Assembly: GCA_029865985.1 (NCBI GenBank)
Contig: JARXAF010000154.1
Span: 1-42,120 of the forward strand
Source: Verrucomicrobiota bacterium
GTDB lineage: Bacteria > Verrucomicrobiota > Verrucomicrobiia > Limisphaerales > UBA9464
DNA length: 42,120 nt
Direction: 5' to 3'
The notes below the pieces were generated by a model. That model saw only the letters and a list, made by a program, of their open reading frames with translations, searched no databases and was not told the origin of the DNA. The position numbers were made by a program, and so were the translations under genes. Positions 30,682 to 39,004 of the stretch are shown here, one piece after another (the first letter of the stretch is position 1; each line of letters starts with the position of its first letter).

Positions 30682-33600
30682 TCAGCCCTTGGTCAGGGTC
30701 TCGTCCAAATTGAAGAGGACATTGGCCAGAGTCATCCAGACGGCCAATTTCCGCGCTTCCAAATCGGCCAATCGCGGGGCCACTCCCACTTGGATGAGTG
30801 CCGCCGCGGACTTGGGGTCGGACCGGAAACTCTGGTCCTGCTGCTGCACGAAACTCAGGAGCCGTCGGTGCTCAGACGCCGTTGGAGGACGACCCACGCA
30901 GCGCGTGAAGGCGTAGTCCACGCGGGCGGCGTCATTGGGCCCGCCTTCGCTCAGGATACGCTGTCCAAAGGCTCGGGCCGCCTCGAGGAGCGTGGGCTCG
31001 TTGAGTCCGGCCAGCGCCTGTAAGGGTGTGTTGGTCCGGGGTCGGCGTGAGACGCACACATCACGGCTGGGAGCGTCGAAGGTGGCGAAGGTGGGATAGG
31101 TACAAACCCGTCGCCAGAAGGTGTAAAGAGCCCGTCGATAGAGGTCCGGGCCATCACTCACCGGCCACTCATCCATGCCGATCTCCGGCCGCAAAAAGCC
31201 AATTTCCTTCCAAAGGTTGGGCACTTGCACCGGATAGACGCTGGGACCGCCGACTTTCTGGTGCAGCAAACCACTGACGGCCAAGGCCTGATCCCGGATC
31301 ATTTCGGCATCCAGACGGAAGCGCGGTCCGCGGGAAAGGAGGCGGTTGTAGAAATCCTTCTCCAGCCGGGTGGCATCAGTCGCAGCGCTCTGGCGGTAGG
31401 TCGCGGACATCACGATGAGCTTCTGCATCGCTTTGACATCCCATCCGCTGGCGATGAACTCAGTGGCCAGCCAGTCGAGCAATTCCGGATGGGACGGCGA
31501 TTCACCCTGGCGACCAAAGTCTTCGCTCGTCTTCACCAAACCAGTCCCGAAGCACCGCTCCCAGAAACGGTTCACGGTGACGCGCGCGGTGAGGGGATTG
31601 GCCGGATCCACCAACCAGCGCGCCAAGGTCAGTCGATTGGGCGGGAGTCCCTGGGGCAACGGCGGAAACACCGCCGGAGTACCTGGTACAACGACTTTAC
31701 CACGGGTCAGGAAGTCGCCTCGGAGATGGATGTACGTCTCGCGAGGTTGTGGCTCGGAGCGTTCCTGCATCACCAGTGTGGTGAACTTCTGCGCCGCCCG
31801 CTGTTTGCGCAGTTGCTCGAGGGCGAAGAGTTCCCGCTCCAGGGAACGGACCTTCTCGGAGGCGGAGCGCTGGCTGGCCGCCAGGAGCTTCGACTGATCT
31901 GCAGAACGCTCCGACGACGATTTGGAGGCCGCCAGCCGAATGTCTTCCGGCAAGGGCCACTGGCGTTGCGGATCCTTCTCGGTGGTCACTGAGATCCGGA
32001 AGCGGCCGATGCAGTGGCTGTTGCCGTGGTAGTGATCGAAACGGAACGTCAGACGACTTCCGCCCCGGTATCCGGCCGGATCTTGCAGTCGGGCGATGAG
32101 GAAGTGGCGTTCTCCAAAACGGGGACCGATGGCCCAACCGGTCTTGGGATTGCGGTCGATGGCATGCTCGGCCCGGTAGTACTGCTGCTCCCAATCGGCC
32201 GTGGCGCTGGCGAAGAAGAGGTTGGTGTTCGCCGGAGCCGGACCATTTCTGGGCGCCGCGGCGAAGGAAAACTCGTCGAGGATGAAGTTGCCGCTGGCGC
32301 CCCACCGGCCGGGGCCATTCTTGGGCAAGCTGGGATCGGGCAAAACTTCGAGGAGAACGGCCGTGATGCCGGTGAGATCCGTATCGGCCTCCACCGTGAT
32401 GGTGTCATAAATGGGATTCACGCCCGTCCCCAGAAGAGAACCATCGGACAAGTTGGTGTAGCCCGAGCCACCGGTGGAATGCGCGTTGACGAGCTGAAGG
32501 GTGCGCCACGGATCCGGCTTTCTAGCGACGGATTTTTCCCAAGCCGATTGGGCCGACTGCAGTTCCTTCTCGGTGCGGGCCAAGTCGTCCTGAGCCTCCT
32601 TCAGACGCCGGGCCAGATGTGCCTCGCTGTCGGCCAGATCGGGCTTGGGCACCTCGACCGAGGGCCCCAGGCTGTAGTTGCCCGAGTCGGTGCTGTTATT
32701 AAAAAAGGCGTAGAAGCGGTAGTATTCCTCGTGGGTGATGGGATCGTATTTGTGCGTGTGGCACTCGGCGCAGTTCAGGGTCAGTCCAAGCCATGCGGTG
32801 CCAACGGTCGCCACCCGGTCCTTCACCGCCTTGGTGCGGTATTCCTCGGCATCGCCCCCGCCCTCGTCATTGACCTTGGTGTTGCGGTTGAAACCTGTGG
32901 CGATGCGCTGGGCCAAAGTGGGTTGCGGCAGGAGATCGCCGGCCAACTGATCAATGGTGAACTGGTCGAACGGCTGATTGCGATTGAAGGCATCGATCAC
33001 CCATTGGCGGTAAGGCCAGATGGACCGGGCCAGGTCCACCTGATAGCCGTTGGAATCGGCGTACCGCGCCAGATCAAGCCAGCCTCGGGCCATGTGTTCC
33101 CCGTAGTGCGGCGACGCCAGCAAACGGTCGACGAGGTTCTCGTAGGCCCGGGGAGAGGTGTCTCCAACAAAGGCCTGAACCTCGGACGGTTCCGGCGGCA
33201 AACCGGTGAGGTCGAGCGATACGCGCCGCGCCAGATTCGCCCGATCTGCTTCTGGCTGAGGCTGTAGTCCCTCCTTGGCCAGCCGGGCCACGATGAACCG
33301 GTCGATGGGATTTCGAAGAGTGGCGGTCTTGGGGAGATCGTCGGGAGGTTGGGAACGGACCGGAGCCTGGAAGGACCAATGCTTCTGGGCGTTGACCTCG
33401 GGCCAAACTGCGCCCTCGCTGATCCAGCGCTTCAGGCTGGCGACCTCAGCGTCCGTCAGGCGGGGCCCCTTGGGCGGCATCACTTCGTCCGGATCGCTCG
33501 AGGTGACTCGACGAATGAGTTCACTGGCCTCGGGTTTTCCCGCCACCAAGGCCACCTTGCCTGACTCGGCCGGAAGGAGAGCCGCCGCCCGGGAATCCAA

Positions 33601-33762
33601 CCGCAATTGGGCCTTCTGCTTGTCGGGTCCGTGACATTCGGAACAGCGCCGAATCAACAACGGTTCGATCTCGGCTGAGAAGTCGGTCGCTGCCAACCCA
33701 CGGGAAACCATCAAGGTTCCGGTGAACAGGGCGATCGCCTTGGGAAGCAGGGGGATCTTCAT
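30682..33762 (-). CDS. PSD1/DUF1549/DUF1553 cytochrome-domain protein
   Basis: 1026 residues from ATG 33762, which gives a signal peptide (MKIPLLPKAIALFTGTLMVS, cleavage near residue 24). Domains in order: PSCyt1 cytochrome c-like domain with CSECH (C40, C43, H44) and DEVMPPKGPRLT; DUF1549/PSCyt2 with FIVARLAKEGLQPQPEADRA, SPHYGEHMARGWLDLARYAD and a second CxxCH (NCAECHTHKYDP, about residue 330); a middle region that looks like a beta-sandwich/concanavalin insert; a coiled stretch; and DUF1553/PSD1 with LTARVTVNRFWERCFGTGLV, MSATYRQSA and NTPLQALAGLNEPT. It is an exported c-type haem protein, family function unproven. Unlike the pair at the left edge, it has no DUF1501 neighbour. Confidence 0.92.
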   Translation of the reverse strand: MKIPLLPKAIALFTGTLMVSRGLAATDFSAEIEPLLIRRCSECHGPDKQKAQLRLDSRAAALLPAESGKVALVAGKPEASELIRRVTSSDPDEVMPPKGPRLTDAEVASLKRWISEGAVWPEVNAQKHWSFQAPVRSQPPDDLPKTATLRNPIDRFIVARLAKEGLQPQPEADRANLARRVSLDLTGLPPEPSEVQAFVGDTSPRAYENLVDRLLASPHYGEHMARGWLDLARYADSNGYQVDLARSIWPYRQWVIDAFNRNQPFDQFTIDQLAGDLLPQPTLAQRIATGFNRNTKVNDEGGGDAEEYRTKAVKDRVATVGTAWLGLTLNCAECHTHKYDPITHEEYYRFYAFFNNSTDSGNYSLGPSVEVPKPDLADSEAHLARRLKEAQDDLARTEKELQSAQSAWEKSVARKPDPWRTLQLVNAHSTGGSGYTNLSDGSLLGTGVNPIYDTITVEADTDLTGITAVLLEVLPDPSLPKNGPGRWGASGNFILDEFSFAAAPRNGPAPANTNLFFASATADWEQQYYRAEHAIDRNPKTGWAIGPRFGERHFLIARLQDPAGYRGGSRLTFRFDHYHGNSHCIGRFRISVTTEKDPQRQWPLPEDIRLAASKSSSERSADQSKLLAASQRSASEKVRSLERELFALEQLRKQRAAQKFTTLVMQERSEPQPRETYIHLRGDFLTRGKVVVPGTPAVFPPLPQGLPPNRLTLARWLVDPANPLTARVTVNRFWERCFGTGLVKTSEDFGRQGESPSHPELLDWLATEFIASGWDVKAMQKLIVMSATYRQSAATDATRLEKDFYNRLLSRGPRFRLDAEMIRDQALAVSGLLHQKVGGPSVYPVQVPNLWKEIGFLRPEIGMDEWPVSDGPDLYRRALYTFWRRVCTYPTFATFDAPSRDVCVSRRPRTNTPLQALAGLNEPTLLEAARAFGQRILSEGGPNDAARVDYAFTRCVGRPPTASEHRRLLSFVQQQDQSFRSDPKSAAALIQVGVAPRLADLEARKLAVWMTLANVLFNLDETLTKG

Positions 33763-33957
33763 GAACTCTGGTATGCGCCCATCGTCCGAGAACCCCCCTC
33801 CAAAAGCCAGAGCGGAAGAGAGTCTGGGTGCAGCCACCTTCGGGAGGTAGAGAGCAGACGGCACTTGATCCCAATGGACGGCATTTTGGACCTCAATGAT
33901 ACCGCTTGGGGATCGCTTCCACAATCGGCCCGGCCCTCCTAGGCTTGGGGCCACACG

Positions 33958-35112
33958 GTGAAGCCCTCGTCCATCTTACTGATCGCAGGCGAACCCAGTG
34001 GCGACCAATTGGCTGCCGAGCTGGTGCGCGCCCTGCAACTTCAGACCGGACCGAGCCGCCCGAGGTTCTTCGGCGCTGGCGGACCGGCGATGGCGGCGGC
34101 CGGGGTGGAGATTCTCTGCGATCTGACCGCCCATTCGGTCATCGGACCGGCCGATGCCTTGCGGCAATTAAGCCGATTCCGGAAGGCCTTTGATGAGTTG
34201 TTGGAAGCCGCCCGCGAGAGGACTCCCGACATCATCATCGGGGTGGATTTCGGGGCCTTCAACCTGCGTTTCCAAAAGGCCATCACCGCCATGGCCCAGG
34301 AACGCACCGGACCGTTCCACAACTGGCGTCCCCGTCGGGTTCAGTTCGTCTCCCCGCAAGTCTGGGCCTCGCGCGCCGGACGGTCCCAGGAAATGCCGCG
34401 GATCCTCGACCGACTGCTCTCGATCCTTCCCTTCGAGAAAGACTGGTATGCCCGAAATGCGCCAGGGGTTCGGGTGGATTTCGTGGGTCACCCCTTGGTC
34501 GATCGACACGGTCCGCCGCCATCGTCACGCATTCGAGAAATGGGCGAACGACCTCATCTGGTCCTCCTCCCCGGCAGCCGCGCCGGCGAGCTGAGACGCC
34601 ACTGGCCGGTGATCGGCCCGGCGGCCCAGAAGGTCGTCCAACAAACCGGCGCTCGATGCACGCTGGTGTTGCCCCATGAAGCGGCCCGAGCGGGCCTGCC
34701 TTCGGGGATTTCATGGCCGACGGAAATGACCATCCAAATTGGCCGCCTCTCCGAAGCCTTGGCCGACGCCGATGTGGCCATTGCCTCGACCGGCACGGTG
34801 ACCTTGGAATGCGCTTGGTTCGCCGTGCCCACGGTCGCGCTCTACAAGACTTCTTGGAGCACCTACCAAATCGGCAAACGGATCATTCAAGTCCCCTATC
34901 TCGCTATGCCCAACCTCCTGGCTGGGAAGGCCGTCATGCCGGAGTTGATCCAAGAAGCCGCGACTTCCGACGCTCTGGCCGAAGCGGCCCTGGCGCTGCT
35001 CACCCAGCCGGTGGCTCTGGCCGCAGCTCGAGAAGAATTGGTTCGGGTCCGGCAGCTGCTCGGCCCTCCGGGTGCTGCTATCCGGGCGGCGGAAGCGATC
35101 CTCGCCGACTGA
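33958..35112 (+). CDS. lpxB: Lipid-A-disaccharide synthase
   Basis: A 384-residue GT19 glycosyltransferase that joins UDP-diacylglucosamine and lipid X in lipid A synthesis. It starts with GTG at 33958. Landmarks: LLIAGEPSGDQLAAELV (7-23), FFGAGGPAMAAAG, FVSPQVWASRAGR, VDFVGHPLVD, LLPGSRAGELRRHWP and IASTGTVTLECAWFAVPTVA. The motif usually written D-x-P-D/G-F-N is D-F-G-A-F-N here (97-102), so the first Asp is kept but the Pro and second Asp/Gly positions are changed. A short insertion (AQERTGPFHNWRPRR) precedes the SPQVW box. The rest of the lpx pathway is not nearby. It is divergent from the PSD1 gene and convergent with the rhomboid. Confidence 0.93.
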   Translation: MKPSSILLIAGEPSGDQLAAELVRALQLQTGPSRPRFFGAGGPAMAAAGVEILCDLTAHSVIGPADALRQLSRFRKAFDELLEAARERTPDIIIGVDFGAFNLRFQKAITAMAQERTGPFHNWRPRRVQFVSPQVWASRAGRSQEMPRILDRLLSILPFEKDWYARNAPGVRVDFVGHPLVDRHGPPPSSRIREMGERPHLVLLPGSRAGELRRHWPVIGPAAQKVVQQTGARCTLVLPHEAARAGLPSGISWPTEMTIQIGRLSEALADADVAIASTGTVTLECAWFAVPTVALYKTSWSTYQIGKRIIQVPYLAMPNLLAGKAVMPELIQEAATSDALAEAALALLTQPVALAAAREELVRVRQLLGPPGAAIRAAEAILAD

Positions 35113-35138
35113 CCTGTATTTTCAGGACACGCCCTATC

Positions 35139-36047
35139 TCACCGACGGGCCACCTTTTTGCGGGCGTCCTCCAAGATCTGACGTTCTGCAGCTGTCAGAC
35201 TGCCGATGCCGTCCCGGGCGATCTTCTCGAGGATTGGATCCACCTCACGGGCCATGAATTCGGCATCGGACAATTTCTCCGGTCGGGCCACAGCGGGCTT
35301 GGAGCCAAAGGTCGGTTTGAGAATCCGTCCCGATGCCGCCCTCGAAGCCGACGTGCGTTGAGACCGGCGTTGTTGGCGCCAACGCTGCCAGGCCTCCGAC
35401 AAGCGATCCCCGAGGCCCTCGCCGCGGTGGTATCCCGCCTGGACCCAGAACCAGCCATAGAGCAGCCCGCCCAAGTGCGCGGCGTGCGCCACGCCATCGC
35501 GCGATGGAACAACGGTGAAAAACAGGGCCACACCCACCGAGAAATAGAACAGGAAACGGGCCGGCACCGGAACGATCAGTGCCAGGAGAATCCGAGCATC
35601 GGGTTCCAAACGGCAGAAGATCGCCAGAAAGGTCATGAGCCCCGCAGAGGCACCCACCACCCGCTGAGAAAATCCATCCGGGAACGCGGCGCTGACCGCC
35701 AATTGCAGCAAGCCTCCCACGAGCCCGCCCACCAACCAAAGGCCCAGCATTCTTCGACCCCCGAACGCCGCCTCGATCGGACGTCCGAACATCCAGACGC
35801 CCAGTCCGTTGAAGAACAAGTGGGTGAAACTGCCATGGAGGAACTGGAAGGTGACCAACTGCCAAACCCACCCGGATTGCCAAACCCGGCTGGAAAGCGC
35901 TCCGTACTGCTGGAGGGACACGCCCATGTAGGCCTCTGCAATGGCTTCCAGGGCAAAGACAATTCCCAGCGCGATGATGAGCATCACCGTCCAAGAGAGA
36001 CCCTGACCGCCCTCCTCCTCGCGCATGTAGTCCCGATCTGAAAGCAT
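35139..36047 (-). CDS. Rhomboid intramembrane serine protease with C-terminal extension
   Basis: 302 residues. Six membrane helices span about 18-205. Rhomboid landmarks are FQFLHGSFTHLFFNGLGVWM (68-87), the catalytic Ser134 in VGASAGLM and His191 in VAHAAHLGGLLYG. Rhomboids cleave membrane proteins within or near the bilayer. After the last helix comes a ~90-residue cytoplasmic tail: a basic Arg/Gln/Ser-rich linker (RLSEAWQRWRQQRRSQR) and a conserved-looking helical module (LSDAEFMAREVDPILEKIAR ... LTAAERQILEDARKK) of the kind found at the end of many verrucomicrobial rhomboids. It is the second of two rhomboid genes in tandem, 75 bases after the first. Confidence 0.92.
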   Translation of the reverse strand: MLSDRDYMREEEGGQGLSWTVMLIIALGIVFALEAIAEAYMGVSLQQYGALSSRVWQSGWVWQLVTFQFLHGSFTHLFFNGLGVWMFGRPIEAAFGGRRMLGLWLVGGLVGGLLQLAVSAAFPDGFSQRVVGASAGLMTFLAIFCRLEPDARILLALIVPVPARFLFYFSVGVALFFTVVPSRDGVAHAAHLGGLLYGWFWVQAGYHRGEGLGDRLSEAWQRWRQQRRSQRTSASRAASGRILKPTFGSKPAVARPEKLSDAEFMAREVDPILEKIARDGIGSLTAAERQILEDARKKVARR

Positions 36048-36122
36048 TGCTTCTGACGATAGTCCGGACAGATGCGATTTTCCAATGCGGATCCGCCTCC
36101 ACCCATCGCGCCGCAGAATGGA

Positions 36123-36791
36123 TCAATGGGAGTCGACAGGATGCGTTCGCTGGAACACCAACGCACAACCCAAACCACCGATGAAGCCTCCGAGATGGGC
36201 CAAATGGGCGATGTGACCCACTGCGAACACCGCTCCGAGGGCACTGGTTAGAATTCCCAACAACAAAATGAATTTGGCGCGGACTTCCATAGGGAAAATG
36301 AGGAAGAACAGCACCCGAAGGCGCTCCTCAGCGTGATAGGCCCCCAGCGCCGCGAGCAATCCGCACAACCCTGCCGACGCACCGACCACCGGACCCCCGA
36401 AGGAATCGGGCATCATCCAGGCTCCGGCCACATGCAGAATCCCACCGACGGTCCCACTGACCAGATAGAGCAGGAGGAATCGCCCTCGACCCAGTGTGGT
36501 CTCCATGACCGGGCCCAGCGAATGCAGCAGCAGGAGGTTCATGGCCAGATGGATCCAGCCTCCGTGAAGAAACTGAAAGCTGAGGCATTGCCACCAGGCA
36601 CCCAAGCGCAAGCCTTCCAAGCTCAGGGCGTGGTGCAATTCGAACCAACGCTTGCGCCCCGGATCCACCCGATAAAGCCACTGCTCATAGGCGAAGAACG
36701 CCAAGTTCAACGCGATCAAGACCCGTGTCGCATGCCGCTCCAGAGGCAAGTCCTCCTCGGGTGGCGGCGGTGCGGGCTGAGGCGGGTTCAT
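36123..36791 (-). CDS. Rhomboid intramembrane serine protease
   Basis: 222 residues from ATG 36791 (a GTG three codons upstream is also possible). The N-terminus is Pro-rich (MNPPQPAPPPPEEDLP). Rhomboid features: FQFLHGGWIHLAMNLLLLHS (73-91), catalytic Ser139 in VGASAGLCGLL and His199 in HIAHLAHLGGFIGG. Unlike its neighbour it ends right after the last helix, without the cytoplasmic tail. The two proteins share only the rhomboid core, so they are not a recent duplication. It begins 25 bases after the stop of the alcohol dehydrogenase, so the three genes may be co-transcribed. Confidence 0.92.
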   Translation of the reverse strand: MNPPQPAPPPPEEDLPLERHATRVLIALNLAFFAYEQWLYRVDPGRKRWFELHHALSLEGLRLGAWWQCLSFQFLHGGWIHLAMNLLLLHSLGPVMETTLGRGRFLLLYLVSGTVGGILHVAGAWMMPDSFGGPVVGASAGLCGLLAALGAYHAEERLRVLFFLIFPMEVRAKFILLLGILTSALGAVFAVGHIAHLAHLGGFIGGLGCALVFQRTHPVDSH

Positions 36792-36816
36792 GGGTGCCAC
36801 TGAGGGATCGGGTGGA

Positions 36817-37845
36817 TCACTCCACCGAGACCATCGCCTTGATCACCCCGGTCTCCGGCTTCAACCAAGACGGGAAATCCCCGATCATTTCCGTGAAGGC
36901 CGAGCGATGGGTGATCCATGGCCGGGTGTCGATCCGGCGCGCCTCAATATGGCTGATGATGCTGCGGAAATCCTCGGGCAATGCATTGCGGCTTCCCAGA
37001 ATGCTCAGTTCCCGTCGGTGCAAGATGGGTGCGTGAGGAAAGCTCAAATCAGCCTGGGTGATCCCGACGTACACCAGACGTCCGGCAAACGCACAAAAGC
37101 CCAGAGCCTGACTCATGGACTTGTGGGATCCCGTGGCATCAATGACCGACTCGGCCCCGTTGCCGTCGGTCAACTTCTCGACCTCGGTGAACTCGGTTCC
37201 GTCACCCCGGGTCAGAACCGTATCGGTCACGCCCATGACATCCCGAACAAAGGCCAGGCGCTGCTCGTTCATGTCCATCACCACCGTCCGAGCACCACTG
37301 AGTTTGGCGAACTCGATGACGCTCAATCCGATGGGGCCCGCACCGATCACCAGAACCGTCTCTCCCGGCTTGGGTGCGGCACGGAACACGGCATGACTGC
37401 CGATGGCCAAAGTCTCCACGAGGGCCAACTGTTCGAAATCCAGGGAGGCGCCGACATGAAGTTTGCGGGCTGGCACCGTGTAGTATCGGCGGAGTCCACC
37501 ATCGCAGTGAACCCCCAGCGTCTGGTTGTGGTGGCAGCAGTTGGTGTGTCCTCGGCGACACGCATGACAGCGCTGGCAGTTCAAGTAGGGCTCTACGCTG
37601 CACCGATCTCCAGGACGCACGTTCGTGACCCCGTCGCCCACCGTCACCACTTCGACACCCAGTTCATGCCCGGGAATCCGCGGGTAGGAAAAGAAGGGCA
37701 TCTTGCCCAAGTAGCCGCCGAGGTCGGTACCGCAAATGCCCACTTGATGGACGCGAACCACAACCTCACCCGGGCCGGGAGCAGGAGGTTCGTCGATGTC
37801 GATCACCCGGAAAGATCCGGGTTTTTCCAGTTGGATGGCCTTCAT
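36817..37845 (-). CDS. Zinc-dependent alcohol dehydrogenase (MDR family)
   Basis: A 342-residue medium-chain dehydrogenase/reductase. The catalytic zinc ligands are Cys38 (GICGTDLGG) and His60-Glu61 (IPGHELG). The structural zinc is held by Cys90, Cys93, Cys96 and Cys104. The NAD(P)-binding motif VIGAGPIGLSVIEFA and the acidic VVMDMNEQRL after strand 2 favour NAD(H). It resembles the threonine/sorbitol/galactonate dehydrogenase branch, and the exact polyol or sugar-acid substrate cannot be told. It is first in a minus-strand run with the two rhomboids, which is probably a positional rather than functional link. Confidence 0.9.
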   Translation of the reverse strand: MKAIQLEKPGSFRVIDIDEPPAPGPGEVVVRVHQVGICGTDLGGYLGKMPFFSYPRIPGHELGVEVVTVGDGVTNVRPGDRCSVEPYLNCQRCHACRRGHTNCCHHNQTLGVHCDGGLRRYYTVPARKLHVGASLDFEQLALVETLAIGSHAVFRAAPKPGETVLVIGAGPIGLSVIEFAKLSGARTVVMDMNEQRLAFVRDVMGVTDTVLTRGDGTEFTEVEKLTDGNGAESVIDATGSHKSMSQALGFCAFAGRLVYVGITQADLSFPHAPILHRRELSILGSRNALPEDFRSIISHIEARRIDTRPWITHRSAFTEMIGDFPSWLKPETGVIKAMVSVE

Positions 37846-37941
37846 GATGGCGATTTGAGCGGATGCTCATCGGAGTGTCCGCAATGAGACAACTGAACGG
37901 AAACCCTGCAACCGACGCGAGAAAATCGTTCCGGTTCACGG

Positions 37942-37970
37942 TTGAATCCGAATTTTGTCCGATCGAATAA
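37942..37970 (+). promoter_or_regulatory. Weak candidate promoter for the pseudopilin gene
   Basis: TTGAAT (37942-37947), a 17-base spacer, then GAATAA (37965-37970), about 62 bases before the start codon. The -10 match is poor. It was found by eye only. Confidence 0.28.
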
Positions 37971-38031
37971 AGGTCACTGACGATCCTGTTGACGACGTTT
38001 TCACGATGTCACACGTTGTTGGACACCTCTT

Positions 38032-38862
38032 ATGCACCTTAAGCCCTCATTCCATCGCTGTCGTCAGCGCGGATTCACGCTGATCGAACTGCTGGTCGTC
38101 ATCGCCATCATCGCCATCCTGGCGGGAATGCTCTTGCCCGCACTCGGCAAGGCCAAGTCCAAGACCGTGGGCATCCAGTGCATGAACAATACCAAACAGC
38201 TTCAGTTGGCGTTCACCTTGTACGCCGGTGATCAGGCTGAAGTCTTGCTGGCTTGCCAAGACGGTTTGCCCGACAGGCGCGCCAATTGGTGCACGGGCGA
38301 TGTCTCCTGGGGTTCCAGTAACACCGGGTCCAACGACGTGGCCCGGAGCCCGATGATGAAGTATGTCGGCAACGCGTTCGCCGTCTGGAAATGCCCGGCC
38401 GACCAGTCGTTCGTGGTCAGTGGCGGCCGGCGGATACCCCGTTTCCGCAGCAACAGCATGAGCCAAGTCTTCGGGTACGGCGAGTGGTTGGATGGATCGA
38501 GTTCCGGTCGGAACCAGACCGCTTGGCGCACTTACTCCAAAGAAGGCAACATCGTGAACCCCTCGCAAACCTGGGTGTTCGTGGATGAGCACCCCGGCAG
38601 CATCAACGACGCGGCCTTCGCCAATCAAATGCGGGATGCCGAAACCGCCAACGCCCGCATCATTGACATGCCCGCTTCTTACCACAACGGCGCCTGCGGC
38701 TTCTCCTTCGCCGACGGTCATTCCGAGATCAAGCGCTGGCGCGGAAGGACCATCCAACCCAAGGCCGTCTTCGGTCAGAATGTCGCATTGAACATCCCGG
38801 CCGCTGATTCCCGACCGGATGTGCTCTGGTTCTTCCAGAACACGACCGCCTCATCTCGATAA
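38032..38862 (+). CDS. Type II secretion-type pseudopilin, H-X9-DG class
   Basis: 276 residues. The class III signal is [20 protein letters not shown], with cleavage after the Gly and methylation of the Phe, followed by the hydrophobic pilin helix and [11 protein letters not shown]. Near the C-terminus [12 protein letters not shown] fits the H-X9-DG motif that defines a very large pseudopilin class in Planctomycetes and Verrucomicrobia. FPxCPADQ-like KCPADQS and [10 protein letters not shown] are also typical. These proteins are processed by a prepilin peptidase and probably assemble on a T2SS/T4P-like platform. It stands alone, with a terminator 38 bases downstream. Confidence 0.93.
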   Translation: MHLKPSFHRCRQRGFTLIELLVVIAIIAILAGMLLPALGKAKSKTVGIQCMNNTKQLQLAFTLYAGDQAEVLLACQDGLPDRRANWCTGDVSWGSSNTGSNDVARSPMMKYVGNAFAVWKCPADQSFVVSGGRRIPRFRSNSMSQVFGYGEWLDGSSSGRNQTAWRTYSKEGNIVNPSQTWVFVDEHPGSINDAAFANQMRDAETANARIIDMPASYHNGACGFSFADGHSEIKRWRGRTIQPKAVFGQNVALNIPAADSRPDVLWFFQNTTASSR

Positions 38863-38900
38863 GTCGCCCGACGAGTTCGGCACTGGGATACAAAACAAAT

Positions 38901-38938
38901 GGGAGTGGGAACCCTCGAGGTCTCCACTCCCGTTTTTT
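38901..38938 (+). terminator. Rho-independent terminator after pseudopilin gene
   Basis: A 13-bp imperfect stem (GGGAGTGGGAACC with GGTCTCCACTCCC, 38901-38931) with a 5-base loop is followed by G and six T (38933-38938). It sits between convergent genes and may weakly serve the minus strand too. Confidence 0.85.
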
Positions 38939-39004
38939 GCGTTCAAAGGCGCTTCCAGCCTCCTTGGGGATCGGCCCGCCACCCGCGGCGACGGGTCGTT
39001 TCCG

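Noticed and set aside
32014-33267. A 417-codon plus-strand frame opposite the PSD1 gene
   Set aside because: The minus-strand frame has CxxCH, DUF1549 and DUF1553 motifs; the antisense frame has none.
33958-35112. Loss of the catalytic Asp in LpxB (D-F-G-A-F-N in place of D-x-P-D-F-N)
   Set aside because: The first Asp is kept and the second position is already Gly in many LpxB proteins, so inactivation is not supported.
34713-36041. A 442-codon plus-strand frame across the lpxB end and the rhomboid gene
   Set aside because: It overlaps two genes with intact catalytic motifs in other frames and has a Gln/Arg/Pro-rich composition typical of antisense reading.
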